Assembly: GCF_030283205.1 (NCBI RefSeq)
Contig: NZ_JASNWF010000004.1
Coordinates: forward strand, 186,001-250,000
Origin: Actinomadura opuntiae
GTDB lineage: Bacteria > Actinomycetota > Actinomycetes > Streptosporangiales > Streptosporangiaceae
Reading direction: 5' to 3'
DNA: 64,000 bases
The notes beneath the pieces were generated by a model. It was not told the DNA's origin and ran no database searches. It worked only from the letters and a program-made list of their open reading frames with translations. Shown here one piece after another: positions 41,337-50,070 of this stretch. The position numbers and the translations under genes were made by a program. Every line of letters begins with the position of its first letter. The stretch's first letter is position 1.

Positions 41337-44300
41337 TCACAGGGCGGGCGGCTCGATGTCGCATTCGAGCAGCTCGCCGCGTTCCGCCGCGCGGACCTCG
41401 GGATGCTCCGCACCCAGCACCCGCCGCAGCGCGGCCGCCGCCGAGCGGGCCTCACCGGCGTCCTCGCCCATCGCGGCGCGGACGCACCCCAGGTCGAGGT
41501 CGACGATGAGGGAGTACGGATGCCGCTCCCCGAGGCAGGCGATCATCCTCTCCCGGACACCGGACAGCAGCCGGGCCGCGGCGTCCAGCTCGCCGAGCAG
41601 GTAGTAGTCGTTCGCCAGCCCCACCGTGCCGCACAGCGCGTAGTAGTGGTTCGGCCCGAGCACTCCGGCCTCGAGGTCCGCGAGCGCCGCCTGGTCGGAC
41701 TCCTGCGCCGCGTACACCTCCCCCAGCCGCCGCAGCACGACGCCCCGGTCGATGGCGCAGACCTGCACGAACGGATGCCGGTCCCCCATCACCCGGCGGT
41801 AGCCGGCCAGCGCCCGGTCGATGATCGGCAGCGCCTCGGCGGGCCGTCCGGCCGCGCTGGTGGCCAGCGCCAGGCAGACCTGGCTGGCGAGCGTGTTCGG
41901 ATGCTCCCCGCCGGACCGGCGGACGTGCGCGGCGAACGTCTCGGTGGCCAGGCGGTGCGCCTCCTCGTAGCGCCCGAGCTTGCGCAGCGTCCCCGCGTGG
42001 CTCATCTTCGCCTGCAGCACCATCGCGTGCCCCGGTCCGAGGACCGGCCGCAGATTCGCCAGGCTCTCCTCCTGCATCCCGTGCGCCTGCGGGTACAGCC
42101 CCAGCTCGTGCAGGTCCCGGGCGAGGTGGTGGGTCGCGCGGAACCGCTGCCGGTACGACTGGCCGGCCTCGGCCTGGCGCCAGACGTCCATGTCGATGTC
42201 GTACGCCTCCTGGAACTCCCCCAGGATCCGCAGGTCGACGACCAGGTTGGTGGCGGCCAGCTGGGTGTTGGAGGCGGTGTCCCCGTACAGCCGCCGGAGC
42301 CGCCGCCAGGCGTCCAGGTCGATCTCGTGGGCCCGGCGGAACTCGCCGCGGAAGCGCAGGTCGGCTCCGAACCCGTTGGCGGCGAAGAGGGTCTGCATGT
42401 GGTCGGCGCCGAACTTGCGGCGCGTCCGGGCCAGGTTGTCCTCGCTGAGGTCGGCCGCCGCCCGGTTGTCGCCGAGACCGCGCAGGGCGTTCGCCAGCAC
42501 CCGCGAGATGTCCAGGACGAGGTCGTCGTCCGGACCGTACCGCTCCAGCCAGCGCCCCAGGGCGGTCTCGGCGAGCCGCCGGCTGCCCTCGTACTCGCCC
42601 GACTGGTAGAGGAACTTCGCCTGGTCGATGCCCACCCGCCGGATGCCGGGGTCGTCGGCCTCGAACACCCCCGACGGCACCACATGCGGCGTGATCTGCG
42701 CGCGGCGCTCCCACGAGGACTCCACCTCGGGCTCCTCCTCCGGCGTCGCCGCGGCGAGGATCGCGTGGACGCTCGCCCGGACGCGCCGCCGCCCGTCCGC
42801 GCCGAGCTGGTCGTTGAGGATCGCGCGGACCAGCCGGTGGACCTGGAGGCTGCCCGCCTCCTCGTCGAAGCGGGCGAGGGAGAACCGGGAGATGTCGCGC
42901 ATCGCGCCGCGCAGCCGGGCCTCGTCGGCGAGCAGCGCGGTCAGCTCGGCGGGCAGCGCCGCCGACCGGCCGGCCGCCAGGAGCGCGCACGTGACCGGCT
43001 CGGGATCGAAGACGGCCCACAGCTCCAGCAGCAGGCCCGCGACCGGGTCCTCCTCCCGCAGGAGGTCCAGGTTGATGCTCACGCCCGCCGCCAGCGTGCC
43101 CGGCAGCTCCTCGGCCTCCTCCTGCGCGGCGAACGCCGCGAGGCGCCCGTCGAACAGCCGGAGGTACTCCTCGACGGTCCCGCCGGTGACGGCCTGCCAC
43201 GCGGCCGCCTGGCCGACCGCCAGCGGCAGGTCGCCGACCCGCTCCGACAGCCGGTCGGCCTCGTCCTCCGACAGCCGCGGCACCAGGCGGCGGAGCAGGG
43301 CGATGCTCTCGGGCCGCTCGAAGACACCGACGTCCACCACGGACGCGTGCCGCTCCCAGCGGCGGTCGCGGGACGTCACCAGGACGTGCCGTCCCGGTCC
43401 GAGGCCCGGCTCGTCACCGTCGACCGACAGCGGGGTCAGCGGGACGACCTGGTCCGGGTCCTGCGCGTTGTCGTAGATGAGCAGCCACCGGCCGTAGGGC
43501 CGGCCGCCGCGGAGCGCGCGCAGGACGCCGTCGACGGTGCCCTTGATGTCGTCGCTCATCGGCATGCCGAGTTGGCGCGCCAGCCCCGCGAGCGCGGCGC
43601 GGGCGGAGGTCGTCTGCTCGGCCGGGACCCACCACACCAGGTCGTAGTCGTCGGCGTGCAGGTAGGCGTACTCGACCGCGAGGTTGGACTTGCCCTCGCC
43701 GCCCATGCCGAACTCCGACTGCGGCAGGAGCGCCGCCATCCCGTCCTGCAGCGCCGTCCGGACCGCCGCGAGGAGACGGTCCCGTCCGACGAAGTCGGGA
43801 TTGCGGGCCGGCAGCCCGCTGCGCAGCACCGGGCCGGGCGCGGCGCTCTCCGGCGGGACGGGCGCCCGGTCGTCGGCCGCCGCCCCCGCATCGCCGCGAG
43901 CGTCGGCGGTGTCGACGCCGCCGGTGCCGGCGCCGCCCGTGGCCAGCTGCCGCGCCAGCTCCCGGTACGGCCCGCCGAGCCCGACCAGCGCCTGCGCCGC
44001 CACCTGCGCGAACGGCAGATCGGGGGGAAGGCGCACCTCGCCGCGGCCCACCGCCGCGAGCAGCGCCGGGAAGTCCAGCGAGGAGCCGATGCGGTCGCGG
44101 ACGACGTCCCACACCGCGCGCAGCACCTGGTAGATCTCGCGCCTGCGCAGACCTTGGAGCAGGATCTCCCGGACGCCCTCGTGGAACTCGTAGGCGACCT
44201 CCTCCCGGCCGCCGCCGGACGGCCGGCCGACCATCAGCAGCAGCCCGCCAAGGAACACCTCGGCCAGGACGGACGACGTGGAGGCCGGGAGCATCGCCCG

Positions 44301-45497
44301 CTGGACGAGGCGCATCACCGGCAGCCGGAGCGGCGCCGCCGCGAGGTAGGTGGCGAGCTTGAACGCGTCCGGCGACGAGGAGGCCCGGAACCGCTTGACC
44401 CGCATCTCCGCCGACATCGCGGCGTCCTCGGCGGGCGGCGCGTCGGCCACCGCCCGGCCGGTGAACAGCGCCGCCCCCGGAATGTCCCCGCCCCCGTGGG
44501 CGACCATGTGCGCCCACGACCGCAGCCAGCGCGCGTTCAGCTCGACCACCGGGATGGGGATCCCGGGCGGGCGGTCGCCGGGACGCCGGAGCGCCGCCCG
44601 CGTCACCGTGAGCCGCTCGTTGGGCACCGCCGGCCCGGGCGACCCGAACCGGACCTGCTCGATGGCCGCCGGGGTCCGCCACCACAGCCGCTGCGGCAGC
44701 GGCTGGGCGATCGCGACGGTCCCCGTCCGGCCCCACCGCTCGAGCAGCGCCGCGGCCCGGCCGTCGCGCCAAGCCGCGCCGATGCAGTCGCTCACGACCA
44801 GGACGACGCGCCGGTGCGTCGGGTCGACCAGCTCGGCGGGGTCGCGATACGCGCCGACCCCGAACGCCGACCCGGTGCGCAGCGACAGCCGCTCGCCGCC
44901 CGTGTCCAGGTACCACGTGCGCAGGTCGCGGAACGCGCCGAGGTGCTGCAGCAGCGCCTCCAGCTCCTCTACGGTCTGCCGCCACACCACCATCGACGAA
45001 CCGACGTCGGCGACCAGGGCCAGGTCGTACCGGCGTTCCCGCGCCGCGACCATGACGGGTTCGCACACCCCGGTCTCGGCGATCCGCTGCGCGGTCGCCG
45101 CCTCGTCGAGGACCTTGCGGGTCAGCGACGGGACCGTCGCGCGCAGCGGGCGCAGCGCCCGGGCCAGCGCGAGCGTCCGCGAGATCGCCGGCATCGCGGG
45201 CATGCGGACCGGGAACGAGGTCGCCGGCACCTCCTGCCCCGCCAGGTAGAGACCCGCCTCCGCCGGGCGCGGCCGCGGCGGCTCGGGATCGGGCGCCGTC
45301 GCCGTCCCGGCCGGGCGGGCCGACGGCGGCGGATCGGCCGGCGCGCCCTCGTCGGGACCGGCGGCGCCGCCCGCGGCGTGATGGGCCGGGCCCTCGTGCG
45401 TGCGGAACCAGTCGGCGAGCCAGAGCGCGTCGGCGATCTCCTCGGCCGTCGGCTGCGGGTCGAGCGCCTGCAGCGCCTCGACGAGCCGGCCGATCAT
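41337..45497 (-). CDS. vWA-like (SAV_2336) / NB-ARC / TPR fusion protein
   Basis: A 1386-residue protein joining two components usually separate. Residues about 85-480: SAV_2336-type region containing a vWA-like domain (RYDLALVADVGSSMVVW at 156-172; VVLVVSDCIGAAW). Residues about 565-960: STAND ATPase of NB-ARC type, P-loop GMGGEGKS (597-604), LLIYDNAQD and HVLVTSRDRRW. Residues about 1000-1386: TPRs of the kinesin-light-chain type (ADHMQTLFAANGFGADLRFR, EHPNTLASQVCLALATSAAG), as in FxSxx-COOH-system TPR proteins. ATG 45497 overlaps the MoxR stop by ATGA. vWA plus MoxR resembles MoxR-vWA chaperone pairs; here the vWA partner is tethered to a sensor ATPase. Convergent with fxsB. Confidence 0.8.
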   Translation of the reverse strand: MIGRLVEALQALDPQPTAEEIADALWLADWFRTHEGPAHHAAGGAAGPDEGAPADPPPSARPAGTATAPDPEPPRPRPAEAGLYLAGQEVPATSFPVRMPAMPAISRTLALARALRPLRATVPSLTRKVLDEAATAQRIAETGVCEPVMVAARERRYDLALVADVGSSMVVWRQTVEELEALLQHLGAFRDLRTWYLDTGGERLSLRTGSAFGVGAYRDPAELVDPTHRRVVLVVSDCIGAAWRDGRAAALLERWGRTGTVAIAQPLPQRLWWRTPAAIEQVRFGSPGPAVPNERLTVTRAALRRPGDRPPGIPIPVVELNARWLRSWAHMVAHGGGDIPGAALFTGRAVADAPPAEDAAMSAEMRVKRFRASSSPDAFKLATYLAAAPLRLPVMRLVQRAMLPASTSSVLAEVFLGGLLLMVGRPSGGGREEVAYEFHEGVREILLQGLRRREIYQVLRAVWDVVRDRIGSSLDFPALLAAVGRGEVRLPPDLPFAQVAAQALVGLGGPYRELARQLATGGAGTGGVDTADARGDAGAAADDRAPVPPESAAPGPVLRSGLPARNPDFVGRDRLLAAVRTALQDGMAALLPQSEFGMGGEGKSNLAVEYAYLHADDYDLVWWVPAEQTTSARAALAGLARQLGMPMSDDIKGTVDGVLRALRGGRPYGRWLLIYDNAQDPDQVVPLTPLSVDGDEPGLGPGRHVLVTSRDRRWERHASVVDVGVFERPESIALLRRLVPRLSEDEADRLSERVGDLPLAVGQAAAWQAVTGGTVEEYLRLFDGRLAAFAAQEEAEELPGTLAAGVSINLDLLREEDPVAGLLLELWAVFDPEPVTCALLAAGRSAALPAELTALLADEARLRGAMRDISRFSLARFDEEAGSLQVHRLVRAILNDQLGADGRRRVRASVHAILAAATPEEEPEVESSWERRAQITPHVVPSGVFEADDPGIRRVGIDQAKFLYQSGEYEGSRRLAETALGRWLERYGPDDDLVLDISRVLANALRGLGDNRAAADLSEDNLARTRRKFGADHMQTLFAANGFGADLRFRGEFRRAHEIDLDAWRRLRRLYGDTASNTQLAATNLVVDLRILGEFQEAYDIDMDVWRQAEAGQSYRQRFRATHHLARDLHELGLYPQAHGMQEESLANLRPVLGPGHAMVLQAKMSHAGTLRKLGRYEEAHRLATETFAAHVRRSGGEHPNTLASQVCLALATSAAGRPAEALPIIDRALAGYRRVMGDRHPFVQVCAIDRGVVLRRLGEVYAAQESDQAALADLEAGVLGPNHYYALCGTVGLANDYYLLGELDAAARLLSGVRERMIACLGERHPYSLIVDLDLGCVRAAMGEDAGEARSAAAALRRVLGAEHPEVRAAERGELLECDIEPPAL

Positions 45498-46513
45498 CCC
45501 GCGCCGGGCGTCTCGATCGGGCGGAGCACCGTGTCGAGGATCTCGCTCAGCTCGGCCTCCGGCGGCCTGCTCCCGGACGTCGCCAGGTAGACGGCGTTGA
45601 GCAGCTGGTCGGTGGCGAGGGCGCCGTCGGCGCGGCGGGCGAGGAACTCCTCGACCAGCAGCTCGCTCGCCGCCCGGGCGTCCGCGCCGAGATGCGCCTC
45701 GATGATCTCCGCGAGCCGTTCCCGGCCGGGCGGCTCGATCACCAGCCGGACGCACCGCCGCAGGAAGGCGGGCGGGAACTCGCGCTCGCCGTTGCTGGTG
45801 ATGATGACGATCGGGAAGTTCGCGCAGTGCACCTCGCCGTGCTCGATCGTCACGCGGGGGCCGCCGTCCTCGGTCATCACGCCGATCCGCGCCTGCTCCT
45901 CGGGCAGCCGCTGCAGCTCCGGGATGGCGAACCGGCCCTCCTCGAACACGTTGAGCAGGTCGTTCGGCAGGTCGATGTTGCTCTTGTCGAGCTCGTCGAT
46001 GAGCAGCACGCGGGGACGGTCGCCGGGCAGCAGTGCGGTGCCGAGCGGGCCGAGCCGGATGTAGCGGCCGATGTCCGGCGGCTCCGCCGTGTCCGCCCGG
46101 GTGCCGACGCCGCGCAGGCTCGTCTCGTGGAGCCGCCCGATCGCGTCGTAGTGGTACAGCCCGGACTGCAGGGTCGTGGTGCTGGTGATGGACCAGTACA
46201 GGACCGAGCCGAGCCCGAGCTCGTAGGCGACGTTGTAGGCGAGGGTCGACTTGCCGGACCCCGGCTTGCCCGTCACCAGCAGCGGGCGGCGCAGCAGGAT
46301 CGCCGCGTTGACCTTGTCGACCACCGACGCGTCCGGCCGGTAGGAGATCGCCTGCTCGTCGCGCCGCCCGCGCCCCGCCCCGGCGCCGTCCGGGCTGAAC
46401 CGGCGCCAGGGCGGTGGCGGCGGCAGGTGCCGCACGCGCTCGTGCGGCCGGCCGTCGCCCCGGTAGATGCGCCAGTCGCCGTCCGGGACGCTGCTGTCTG
46501 GATCTGTCGTCAT
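45494..46513 (-). CDS. MoxR-type AAA+ ATPase
   Basis: A 339-residue AAA+ protein. A disordered 55-residue N terminus is followed by Walker A TGKPGSGKST (81-90), Walker B VLLIDELDK (169-177), sensor 1 VIITSNGERE and the arginine-finger region FLRRCVRLVI. MoxR ATPases load or remodel complexes together with vWA proteins. Here the vWA-like partner is the next gene product (4-bp overlap) and the VMAP gene is 14 bp upstream, giving the vWA-MoxR-VMAP ternary arrangement known from predicted conflict systems. RBS GGAAGG precedes ATG 46513. Target complex unknown. Confidence 0.85.
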   Translation of the reverse strand: MTTDPDSSVPDGDWRIYRGDGRPHERVRHLPPPPPWRRFSPDGAGAGRGRRDEQAISYRPDASVVDKVNAAILLRRPLLVTGKPGSGKSTLAYNVAYELGLGSVLYWSITSTTTLQSGLYHYDAIGRLHETSLRGVGTRADTAEPPDIGRYIRLGPLGTALLPGDRPRVLLIDELDKSNIDLPNDLLNVFEEGRFAIPELQRLPEEQARIGVMTEDGGPRVTIEHGEVHCANFPIVIITSNGEREFPPAFLRRCVRLVIEPPGRERLAEIIEAHLGADARAASELLVEEFLARRADGALATDQLLNAVYLATSGSRPPEAELSEILDTVLRPIETPGAG

Positions 46514-46527
46514 GGCGGCCTTCCGTG

Positions 46528-48000
46528 CTATGCGGGGGGTCGGAGCCGGACGTACGGCTCGGGAATGCGGTCGGCGTCGTCGAACACCAGCGTCAGATGC
46601 AGGCCCAGGTGGTCGGGCGCGGCCTCCTCGGCGCCCGCGGCCAGCGCCTGCCGGCGCAGCTCCATCGCGCGCCGGGGCAGCCTCATCAGGTCGGCTGCCA
46701 GCAGGTCCTTGACCTCGCGGGCGAAGCGGGCCGGGTCGCGCCCGTCCCGGCACCAGGCGATCACCGGGGCCCCCGACAGCAGCCCGACCCAGTGCTCGTC
46801 CGGCTCGTCGTTCCCGGCCCACGGCGGGAAGGCCAGCGCGAGGACGGCGGGGGCCTCGGAGAGCTTGGAGAACAGCTCCTCCTGGTCGTACTCGCCGCGC
46901 CGCGTGACCAGGCACACCGGGGCGTCGAGCGCGTTCTCGCGCAGCGCCGCCCACTTGTGCCGCCAGTCGTGGTGGACCGCGGCCAGCCGCATCCGGTCGA
47001 GACTCCGCACGACCACCGGGTACCTGATGCCGATGCGGTGCTCGAAACCCGCGATCTTGATCTTGGAGTCCTCGACCGGGTGGCCGAGCAGCCCGCGCGG
47101 CAGCACGAACTCCACGGTGAGGTCGGGGGTGCGCCGGCCGACCACCGAGCTGTCCGCGGTCAGCAGCCGCTCCAGCAGCTCCGGGATCCGGCTGAGCGGC
47201 AGCGCCTCGTCGCTGCACTGCAGCGTGCTGCCCGGCTCGCGGTCGACCTGGAGCCAGGCGGTGACCAGGTAGCGGTCGGGCTCCAGCGCGTCCGGGGTGC
47301 ACGCGATGACCAGGTAGGTCTCGGACGGCTCCGGCCGCGCCCGCGCCTCGACCTGGACGTGCCGCCGCTGGAAGAGCACGCCGTCCAGGCCCTGGTCCGC
47401 CGCCTGCCGGCGCACCCACTCCCGGATCGCGGGCGCGGTGGACGGGGCGGCGTACTGCGCGAGGTCGTCGACGAAGACCAGCAGCGGCGGCACCCCGTCC
47501 CGCCCGGACGGGAGCTCCTCGAGCAGCGCGACGACATCGTGCAGGCTGCGCATCTCCCGGTCCAGCAGCGGCCAGGCGGGGCCGACCGCCCGCCGGTAGA
47601 GCATCGGGAACCGGCTGAGATGGGTCAGCCCGGGGTCGACCCGCTCCAGCGCGGTGATCAGCTGGTGCAGCTCGCGTCGCTCGGCCTGGCCGAGCCACGG
47701 CTCCGGGACCAGCTCGCGGACGAGGTCGCGCAGCGCCGCCACCGACAGGCTGCCCTTGTAGAACCGCTCCAGATTGCGCACCAGCGCCTGCGCGGCCCCC
47801 GGATAGTTGAGCAGGACGTCGACGAGCGCCCACACGTCGAGCTTGTCCTGGTCGTGGTGCTCGAAGGGCAGCCGGTGCCCGAGATCGCGCTCCAGGGCCG
47901 CCAGATGCACCTCACGCCCGCGCCGAACGCTCATCCCGTCGATCCGCAGGATCGCCTCGACGAGCCGATGCTGATCGTCCACGTTCAGCGACGTGATCAA
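46528..48000 (-). CDS. EAD2-VMAP conflict-system protein
   Basis: A 490-residue protein. Residues about 10-95 (LVEAILRIDGMSVRRGREVH, KLDVWALVDVLLNYPGAAQA) match effector-associated domain 2 and align with the C terminus of the cyclase-like protein at 38676-39653. A middle segment (about 100-210) leads to a C-terminal domain (about 225-490) with YLVTAWLQVD, HRIGIRYPVVVRSLDRMR, HDWRHKWAAL and LLSGAPVIAWCRD, resembling the VMAP-C module of vWA-MoxR-associated proteins. It is the first gene of the three-gene unit with MoxR and the vWA/NB-ARC protein. ATG 48000. Role: probable scaffold or effector linking EAD2 partners to the MoxR-vWA device (inference). Confidence 0.72.
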   Translation of the reverse strand: MITSLNVDDQHRLVEAILRIDGMSVRRGREVHLAALERDLGHRLPFEHHDQDKLDVWALVDVLLNYPGAAQALVRNLERFYKGSLSVAALRDLVRELVPEPWLGQAERRELHQLITALERVDPGLTHLSRFPMLYRRAVGPAWPLLDREMRSLHDVVALLEELPSGRDGVPPLLVFVDDLAQYAAPSTAPAIREWVRRQAADQGLDGVLFQRRHVQVEARARPEPSETYLVIACTPDALEPDRYLVTAWLQVDREPGSTLQCSDEALPLSRIPELLERLLTADSSVVGRRTPDLTVEFVLPRGLLGHPVEDSKIKIAGFEHRIGIRYPVVVRSLDRMRLAAVHHDWRHKWAALRENALDAPVCLVTRRGEYDQEELFSKLSEAPAVLALAFPPWAGNDEPDEHWVGLLSGAPVIAWCRDGRDPARFAREVKDLLAADLMRLPRRAMELRRQALAAGAEEAAPDHLGLHLTLVFDDADRIPEPYVRLRPPA

Positions 48001-48192
48001 ACGCTCCGCCTCCGACCGAAGGACGCCGAAAGAACGCCTGCCGTTTCCGATGGCGGAAGCCTACCTCCGCACGGGCCGCGAGATGGCCGCCGCTCCGTCA
48101 ACTCGGAAGCGACCGGAAGAGGCCGTCCGGAATGCGTCACGCCGCACAGTACGAACGGTGCGCATGTGGTCGACAAGCGCAGAGGCGATCGG

Positions 48193-49638
48193 CTAGCCGT
48201 CCTCGCCCGCCGGCACCATTGCCCCGCCCAACGCCGCACCAGCACCCGCACCGCGTGCCCGTTCGCCGCGTTTCACCAGCGCCTTCCCGCGCTCGGGTGA
48301 GGACGCCAGGAGCAACCACCATGCGGAGATCAGTCCCAGGAAAAGGATAAGTCCCAGCAGCGTCGGCTCACCAGAGCGGTTCGGCTGGGAAATGACCAGC
48401 GGTACGGCGACCGCGATGCCGAGGAACATCAGCGCGACGACGGCGGCCGTGGTACGGGTCCCGAATGCGTCGATCACGTAGCCTCCGGCGCAGGCGCCGA
48501 GGGCGACCGCACCGGTGGTCAGGAACTGGACGACGCCCTCGACCCGGCCCTGCAACTCCTTCGGAACGACCCGGCTCTGGTGCACCGCGAGGGCGACGTT
48601 TATATAGGCGCCCATGAAACTGCAGAGCCCCCAGGCGCACATTCCGACCAGCGGATTGCCCGACATGGCGACGACGCCCAGCAGGGGGAACCAGGAGACG
48701 ACGCACCATTTGACGGTAGTCTGCGGTTTGAACCGCCGCACGATGCCGGGCGCGGTGACGGCGCCCAGGAATCCGCTGACGCCCGATGTCGCGAGCAGCG
48801 CGCCGATGACCGAGCCGGAGAAGTGCCGCCGCTCGGCCTCGACCACGAGCAGCAGGATGACCACCTGGAAGGCCATGTTGGCGACGGCACATGCAGCGAG
48901 CGAGATATAGAGGAACCTGTCTCGGCATATCTGGAGGACGCCCTCCCGGAAGGAGCGCAGAACGCCGTTCCTCGACGCCTTCGGCCTCGGGACGAACGAC
49001 TGGAGCTTCTTGTTGTTCATCCTCAGCAGGGCGAAGACGGAGATGATGGACGTCACGGCGTCCAGCAGATACGGAAGGACCCGGCCGGCGGTGAACAGCA
49101 GTCCTCCGATGGGGCGCCCGAGGACGAGGGCGACATGGTGCCGGGCCTCGCTCGTCCCCATGGCCCTCTCCGCCTGGCCGTCGGGCACCACGTACCGCAC
49201 CGCGGCGAGTTCGGCGATCCGGAAGAAGACCGCGCACGCGCCGTCGACGACGATCGCCGCGAGCAGGAACGGCCAGGGCTGGGCGACGGTCAGCAGGGCA
49301 ACGAACAGCAGCGCCGAGTTGACCACGCGGATCGCCTGGCTGGCGAACATGATCCACCAGCGGTCGTACCGGTCGACGATCAGTCCGGCCGGCAGATGGA
49401 GGAACAGCCCCGGCAGCGTGCTCGCCGCCGTCACCCAGCCCGCCACGATCGGCGAGCCCGTCATCGTCAGCGCGAGCAGCGGGCTCGCCGCCGCCGCCCC
49501 GAGCGTGCCCAGCTGCGAGAGCGCCGAGCCGCCCAGCAGCAGTTTGAAATCACGGTGCCAGGACTTTCTCCGCTGACCGCCGGAATCGTCAGCTACGCCA
49601 CCATCCCGCGGGTTCGATTGCGGTGGAGCGATGGTCAC
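48193..49638 (-). CDS. MFS transporter (EntS-like exporter)
   Basis: A 481-residue major facilitator with twelve predicted helices. The N-terminal RDFKLLLGGSALSQLGTLG, PAGLIVDRYDRWWIM (the MFS loop 2-3 signature) and ARHHVALVLGRPIGGLLF match the enterobactin-exporter-like group of drug or natural-product exporters. GTG 49638 follows GAGGAG. It lies 192 bp upstream of the VMAP-MoxR operon on the same strand and 340 bp after a STAND ATPase gene, between the two Fxs loci. Its position makes it a candidate exporter for a modified Fxs peptide, but this is only an inference. Confidence 0.82.
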   Translation of the reverse strand: MTIAPPQSNPRDGGVADDSGGQRRKSWHRDFKLLLGGSALSQLGTLGAAAASPLLALTMTGSPIVAGWVTAASTLPGLFLHLPAGLIVDRYDRWWIMFASQAIRVVNSALLFVALLTVAQPWPFLLAAIVVDGACAVFFRIAELAAVRYVVPDGQAERAMGTSEARHHVALVLGRPIGGLLFTAGRVLPYLLDAVTSIISVFALLRMNNKKLQSFVPRPKASRNGVLRSFREGVLQICRDRFLYISLAACAVANMAFQVVILLLVVEAERRHFSGSVIGALLATSGVSGFLGAVTAPGIVRRFKPQTTVKWCVVSWFPLLGVVAMSGNPLVGMCAWGLCSFMGAYINVALAVHQSRVVPKELQGRVEGVVQFLTTGAVALGACAGGYVIDAFGTRTTAAVVALMFLGIAVAVPLVISQPNRSGEPTLLGLILFLGLISAWWLLLASSPERGKALVKRGERARGAGAGAALGGAMVPAGEDG

Positions 49639-50070
49639 CGTCTGACTTCTCCTCGTTCCGGACCGTGGTCACCGGCTAGGCCCCCCTGCCCCAGACGGGC
49701 ACCACCGAAGTACCCGGTACGAATACGACATAAGGTCGCACCGAGTACAAAGTTTAATCAGGAATGCCCAAAATCCCCGTCGGCCATTCATTGCCGGACG
49801 GGCACGCAGACGGGATCGGCTGTGCAGGGATCCTAGCACCGGAACAATTGACCGGAAAGTAGCTACTGACAATCCACCAATAACCAGCATATCTCCTATT
49901 CAACCTTAAATAGGACGAAGGTTAATTCGATCGCGAAAGGCTGACACTCGCCGCACACGGGCAGGTCTCACCGAGGCCGATCTCAAGCGGCAGGTCTCAC
50001 GAGCGACGCCGTACAACGAGATCCGGTGACCCGGCGGGACGCCCGGGGCCGGGCGGCGGAGACGTGGCCG
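49639..50070. promoter_or_regulatory. AT-richer spacer with nested inverted and direct repeats
   Basis: This 432-bp stretch is markedly less GC-rich than the rest, especially 49730-49930. Visible structure: cctatt...aatagg (49895-49914) interleaved with aacctt...aaggtt (49902-49923), and an 11-bp direct repeat gcaggtctcac at 49961 and 49990. It lies upstream of the MFS gene and downstream of the nSTAND gene, so it probably holds the MFS promoter and operators. A 73-codon frame at 49669-49890 has no supporting features. Confidence 0.45.

Noticed and set aside
41403..45590. 1395-codon open frame on the plus strand
   Set aside because: Antisense shadow of the vWA/NB-ARC/TPR gene. The opposite frame has a P-loop, vWA motif and TPRs; this one has none.
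49669..49890. 73-codon minus-strand frame in the AT-rich spacer
   Set aside because: Considered as a third precursor peptide, but no FDN/FxS-type core, no Shine-Dalgarno and no leader-like pattern.
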